From MGIIa-L3 sp038150305 (GTDB lineage: Archaea > Thermoplasmatota > Poseidoniia > Poseidoniales > Poseidoniaceae): a stretch of 24,962 nucleotides of DNA. The notes beneath the pieces are model-generated. The model was given only the letters and a program-made list of their open reading frames with translations. It had not been told where the DNA came from and made no database searches. Below, in pieces: positions 21,539-24,962 of the stretch. Positions within the stretch are counted from its first letter, which is position 1; every line of letters starts with the position of its first letter. The stretch covers positions 1 to 24,962 of the forward strand of contig JAYOTG010000026.1 in assembly GCA_038150305.1 (NCBI GenBank), given 5' to 3'. The translations under genes were made by a program, and so were the position numbers.

Positions 21539-22756
21539 ATGAGCGAAGCGTCGGACGGCCCGGCCTTGCTCATCGTGAAGGGATCCTTCGCCCAGTACGG
21601 CGGCGCCGAACGCGACGTCGTGCGTCAACTCGAAACGTGGCTGCAGGTCTTCTCCTCGATCCGCATCGCGACGCTTCACGGCCATCCTGACATGGAAGCC
21701 GAAGCGGCCCGCCTCGGCATCCCCGTGTTCACGCCCACCGAAGCGTGGAAAGGCGACACCTCCGTGCTCGTGCGCATCACCGCGGCTTCCAGCCGCGCGG
21801 CCTCGCGTGCGTGGCGCGCTTTCTTCTCCAGCGACGTCGGACGCATATCGCTGGATGGCGCGGACGTAGCCCACCTCGTCTCGGGCGAGGGTTCGCTCGA
21901 GGCGGCCGATGCCTTGCCCGCTGATCTGCCTCTTCACGTTCACATGCTCGAGCCGCGCCGCGGCTTGCACGGCGAAACCGCCCTGTGGGCGAAGATCGAC
22001 GGCCGCCAACCCCGCCCCGTGGCGCTGACGCGCCTCTTGCTCACTGCGCCACGCCGCAGGGACCGCGCCTTGGTGCGCCGCCTGGCGGCACGGCAACGCT
22101 GCGCCATCAGTGGAAATTCACCCTACATTCAATCGCGCATCAAGGCCGTCTTTGGCCTGGACGCAGGCGTGTTCCTGCCCTGCGTGGACGCCGCCATGTG
22201 GGCCCGCGAAGGACCTGCACCAGCGCCCGAAGGGCACGTCCTGACGGTCGGGCGCGCAGCATGGGCCAAGGGCACCTGGGAATGCATCGACATGCTCGTC
22301 GGCACCGGCCTTACCTTGGTGCACGTTGGTGGCGGAGAGGCCGCCGACCTTGAGGGGCTCAAGGCCCACGCTGACGCCGTCGGAGTGGCCCTCGACATCG
22401 CGCCTCGCCTGAGCCACGACGACCTCGCGCACCGCATGGCCACGGCCCGAGCGGTCATCTCCTTCGCCCACGGCGAGCCCTTCGGGCTGACGCCCGTGGA
22501 AGCCCACGCCGTCGGTACGCCGGCCCTGATGGTCAAGGACGGCGGCTTTGGCACCACGATCACCGACGGCGTGTCCGGCCGCTTGCTGCCGCGCAACGAC
22601 CGTGCCGCATGGCATGCTGCCCTTGAGCAAGCGGCCGACATGGACACCCGAGCGGCCTGGAGCGAGGCCGGTCGGGCACGCATCGCTGAGCTTGGCCTCG
22701 ACCCCGCCTCGCGTGCTCTGGACTTGCGCGGCATCGTCGACCGCTTGCTGGCCTGA
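21539..22756 (+). CDS. GT4-type glycosyltransferase
   Basis: A 405-residue cytosolic glycosyltransferase of GT-B fold. The N-terminal domain opens with LLIVKGSFAQYGGAERDVVR, where GGAE is the common acceptor-site glycine loop; the C-terminal domain has HVLTVGRAAWAKGTWECIDM and the family E-x7-E motif in GEPFGLTPVEAHAVGTPALM (Glu 313 and Glu 321), which binds the nucleotide-sugar. The donor and acceptor are unknown; surface glycan or glycolipid synthesis is the usual use. The start at ATG 21539 is preferred over one inside groEL at 21425. It begins 46 nt after groEL with no AT-rich element between, so read-through from groESL is plausible. Confidence 0.88.
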   Translation: MSEASDGPALLIVKGSFAQYGGAERDVVRQLETWLQVFSSIRIATLHGHPDMEAEAARLGIPVFTPTEAWKGDTSVLVRITAASSRAASRAWRAFFSSDVGRISLDGADVAHLVSGEGSLEAADALPADLPLHVHMLEPRRGLHGETALWAKIDGRQPRPVALTRLLLTAPRRRDRALVRRLAARQRCAISGNSPYIQSRIKAVFGLDAGVFLPCVDAAMWAREGPAPAPEGHVLTVGRAAWAKGTWECIDMLVGTGLTLVHVGGGEAADLEGLKAHADAVGVALDIAPRLSHDDLAHRMATARAVISFAHGEPFGLTPVEAHAVGTPALMVKDGGFGTTITDGVSGRLLPRNDRAAWHAALEQAADMDTRAAWSEAGRARIAELGLDPASRALDLRGIVDRLLA

Positions 22757-22796
22757 TGCGACCGCCACCGAGGAGGCGCAGCGACCCCCAAGGCTG

Positions 22797-23885
22797 ATGC
22801 CTGAAGCGGCCCGTGGACGCGTCATGGACCTGCGGGACCTCGCGTGGATGGTGCGCCATCTCGACGAGCCCGTCTCGTCGGTTCACCTCTTTCCCGACGG
22901 GGGGCTTATCGCCGGAGGCTGGAACGGATGCGTCAAGCGCTGGGACGAGCAGGGTGAATTGCTCTGGACGGCGTCGACGCCTGATCGCGTGATGGCCGTG
23001 ACGCCATGGGGCGACGCGCTGGCGCTGACCGCTGGCCTGCACGTGGTCGTGCTTGACCTCGCCACCGGCGAAGAACGCTGGTCGCGTCCGCTGGAGGGCA
23101 GCGCCGACCTGCAATGCGTGATCAGCGAACACCTGCTGACCACCTCCTCGGTCTACGACATCGAGCACTTCGATTTCCTCGAATCCGCCCTCTGGCTGCA
23201 CGATGCCTCGGGCGAGGAACTCCACGTACACCGCCTCGACGAACGCCCTTGGGACGTCATCGAACACGACGGTGAACTGCTCTTCGGCCTTGGACGGCCG
23301 CGCGGCGGCCTGCTCGTGACCAACGACGGCCGTACCTTCGAGCACCGTGCCATCAACGACGCCGCGGTGCTGGCCATGGCGCACGACGCGGAAGGCCCGC
23401 TCGTGCTGTCCAGCGTGGGCGACCTGCTGCGCCTCAGCGGCGAGGGCGTGGACGGCATGGCCCAGGCGGATGCACTGCACACGGGTGGCGGTCGCCTCTT
23501 CCTCAGCGGCGAAGGGGCCTTCGCCTGCATCGACCATGGCGTGGCCTGGTCGCTCAAGGGCGCACCCGTGACGGCTGCAACCGCCGTGGAAGGTGAGGAC
23601 GAATTCGTGGCCGTCGCCCGCTGGTCGGGCGCGCAAGGCCACTTGGAATTGGTCGAAGCAGACGGCACGAGCCTCGTGACCTACGAGGTGTCCAAGATCG
23701 AGGCCATGACGGCTGAGGGTTCGCGGCTTGCCATGGGCACGCAAGCGGGCGACGTCATCGTCCTCGATGCGCCCATGCTGCGGCGCAGGCTCGCCCGAGA
23801 TGAGGACGATACTGAGGCTGTGGACGACGAAGCGGCCGCGCACCGCGCCGCGATGTTGGCCAAGCTGAAGGCGCTTCGAAACTGA
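22797..23885 (+). CDS. Beta-propeller (WD40/PQQ-like) protein
   Basis: About 362 residues from the ATG at 22797 (ATG at 22824 is an alternative that starts MDLRDLAWMV). Repeats have the propeller-blade pattern of short strands and a Trp near the end: SSVHLFPDGGLIAGGWNGCV with KRWDEQGELLWTAS, then VMAVTPWGDALALTAGLHVV followed by LDLATGEERWSRPLE, and later LAMGTQAGDVIVLD. About seven blades are possible. There is no signal peptide, so it is cytosolic. The C-terminal 40 residues are acidic then helical (EDDTEAVDDEAAAHRAAMLA) and may bind a partner. It likely serves as a protein-interaction platform; the exact role is unknown. It follows the glycosyltransferase by 40 nt and ends exactly against fumC. 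Confidence 0.8.
   Translation: MPEAARGRVMDLRDLAWMVRHLDEPVSSVHLFPDGGLIAGGWNGCVKRWDEQGELLWTASTPDRVMAVTPWGDALALTAGLHVVVLDLATGEERWSRPLEGSADLQCVISEHLLTTSSVYDIEHFDFLESALWLHDASGEELHVHRLDERPWDVIEHDGELLFGLGRPRGGLLVTNDGRTFEHRAINDAAVLAMAHDAEGPLVLSSVGDLLRLSGEGVDGMAQADALHTGGGRLFLSGEGAFACIDHGVAWSLKGAPVTAATAVEGEDEFVAVARWSGAQGHLELVEADGTSLVTYEVSKIEAMTAEGSRLAMGTQAGDVIVLDAPMLRRRLARDEDDTEAVDDEAAAHRAAMLAKLKALRN

Positions 23886-24962
<1,077 letters not shown>

Noticed and set aside
23119..23124. TGATCA as a specific signal sequence
   Set aside because: The hexamer also occurs inside the beta-propeller gene, so the bases alone are not a signal; only the repeated zero gap between stop codons is notable.
22560..23843. 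Long open frame on the minus strand (427 codons)
   Set aside because: Antisense to the glycosyltransferase end and the beta-propeller gene; His/Arg-rich translation without domain features.

Overview
The window looks like a piece of a GC-rich archaeal chromosome, most likely a euryarchaeon of the Thermoplasmatota / Marine Group II-III kind. The lineage is inferred; no rRNA gene is present to confirm it. Archaeal markers are an archaeal-type DnaG, a group II chaperonin (thermosome), the KEOPS subunit Pcc1 and TATA-like boxes about 26-28 bp upstream of start codons, which implies leaderless mRNAs. Beside these lie bacterial-type genes (GroES/GroEL, class II fumarase, PurH/PurN, a DUF454 protein), a mix familiar from planktonic marine euryarchaeotes. 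The DNA is packed with genes; no stretch above 180 bp lacks one. I see no tRNA, rRNA, CRISPR array, insertion sequence or phage gene.

Layout. 1-1966 (minus): unknown 157-residue protein, enolase and the start of an exported protein, probably one transcript. 2062-2484 (plus): Lrp/AsnC regulator. 2485-3676 (minus): thioredoxin-fold PRX-like protein followed by an aquaporin. 3719-5980 (minus) and 6138-8813 (plus): divergent membrane-anchored TPR protein and 891-residue helical repeat protein. 8819-10057 (minus): dnaG with an RG-rich N-terminal extension and a structured leader. 10235-12163 (plus): TerB-like protein, helical protein, 69-residue protein and MobA-like nucleotidyltransferase in one tight operon. 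12125-12763 (minus) purN; 12843-13343 (plus) DUF454 membrane protein. 13344-17124 (minus): pcc1, thermosome, purH and a small DUF6356-like membrane protein. 17178-18548 (plus) hflX; 18538-19428 (minus) membrane protein with an extracytoplasmic carboxypeptidase-regulatory-like domain. 19567-23885 (plus): groES, groEL, a GT4-type glycosyltransferase and a beta-propeller protein. 23886-24962 (minus): fumC, cut by the window end.

How the genes fit together. Central metabolism (enolase, fumarase, purine synthesis steps PurN and PurH), protein folding (two unrelated chaperonin classes within 5 kb), translation and RNA quality control (Pcc1, HflX, DnaG as exosome subunit) and redox or solute handling (PRX-like plus aquaporin) are interleaved. 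First genes of transcripts tend to have a TATA-like box and no leader, while dnaG, groEL and mobA carry a GAGGTGA Shine-Dalgarno sequence. Convergent neighbours end back to back or overlap, three of them at the same TGATCA hexamer, with no visible terminators.

The points most worth a second look are the perfect palindrome at the predicted groES transcription start, the divergent thermosome next to GroEL, the RG-rich DnaG extension with its hairpin leader, the inverted repeat that contains a start codon at 10235, the roughly 95-residue repeat in the 891-residue protein, and the single symmetric promoter element shared by pcc1 and hflX.
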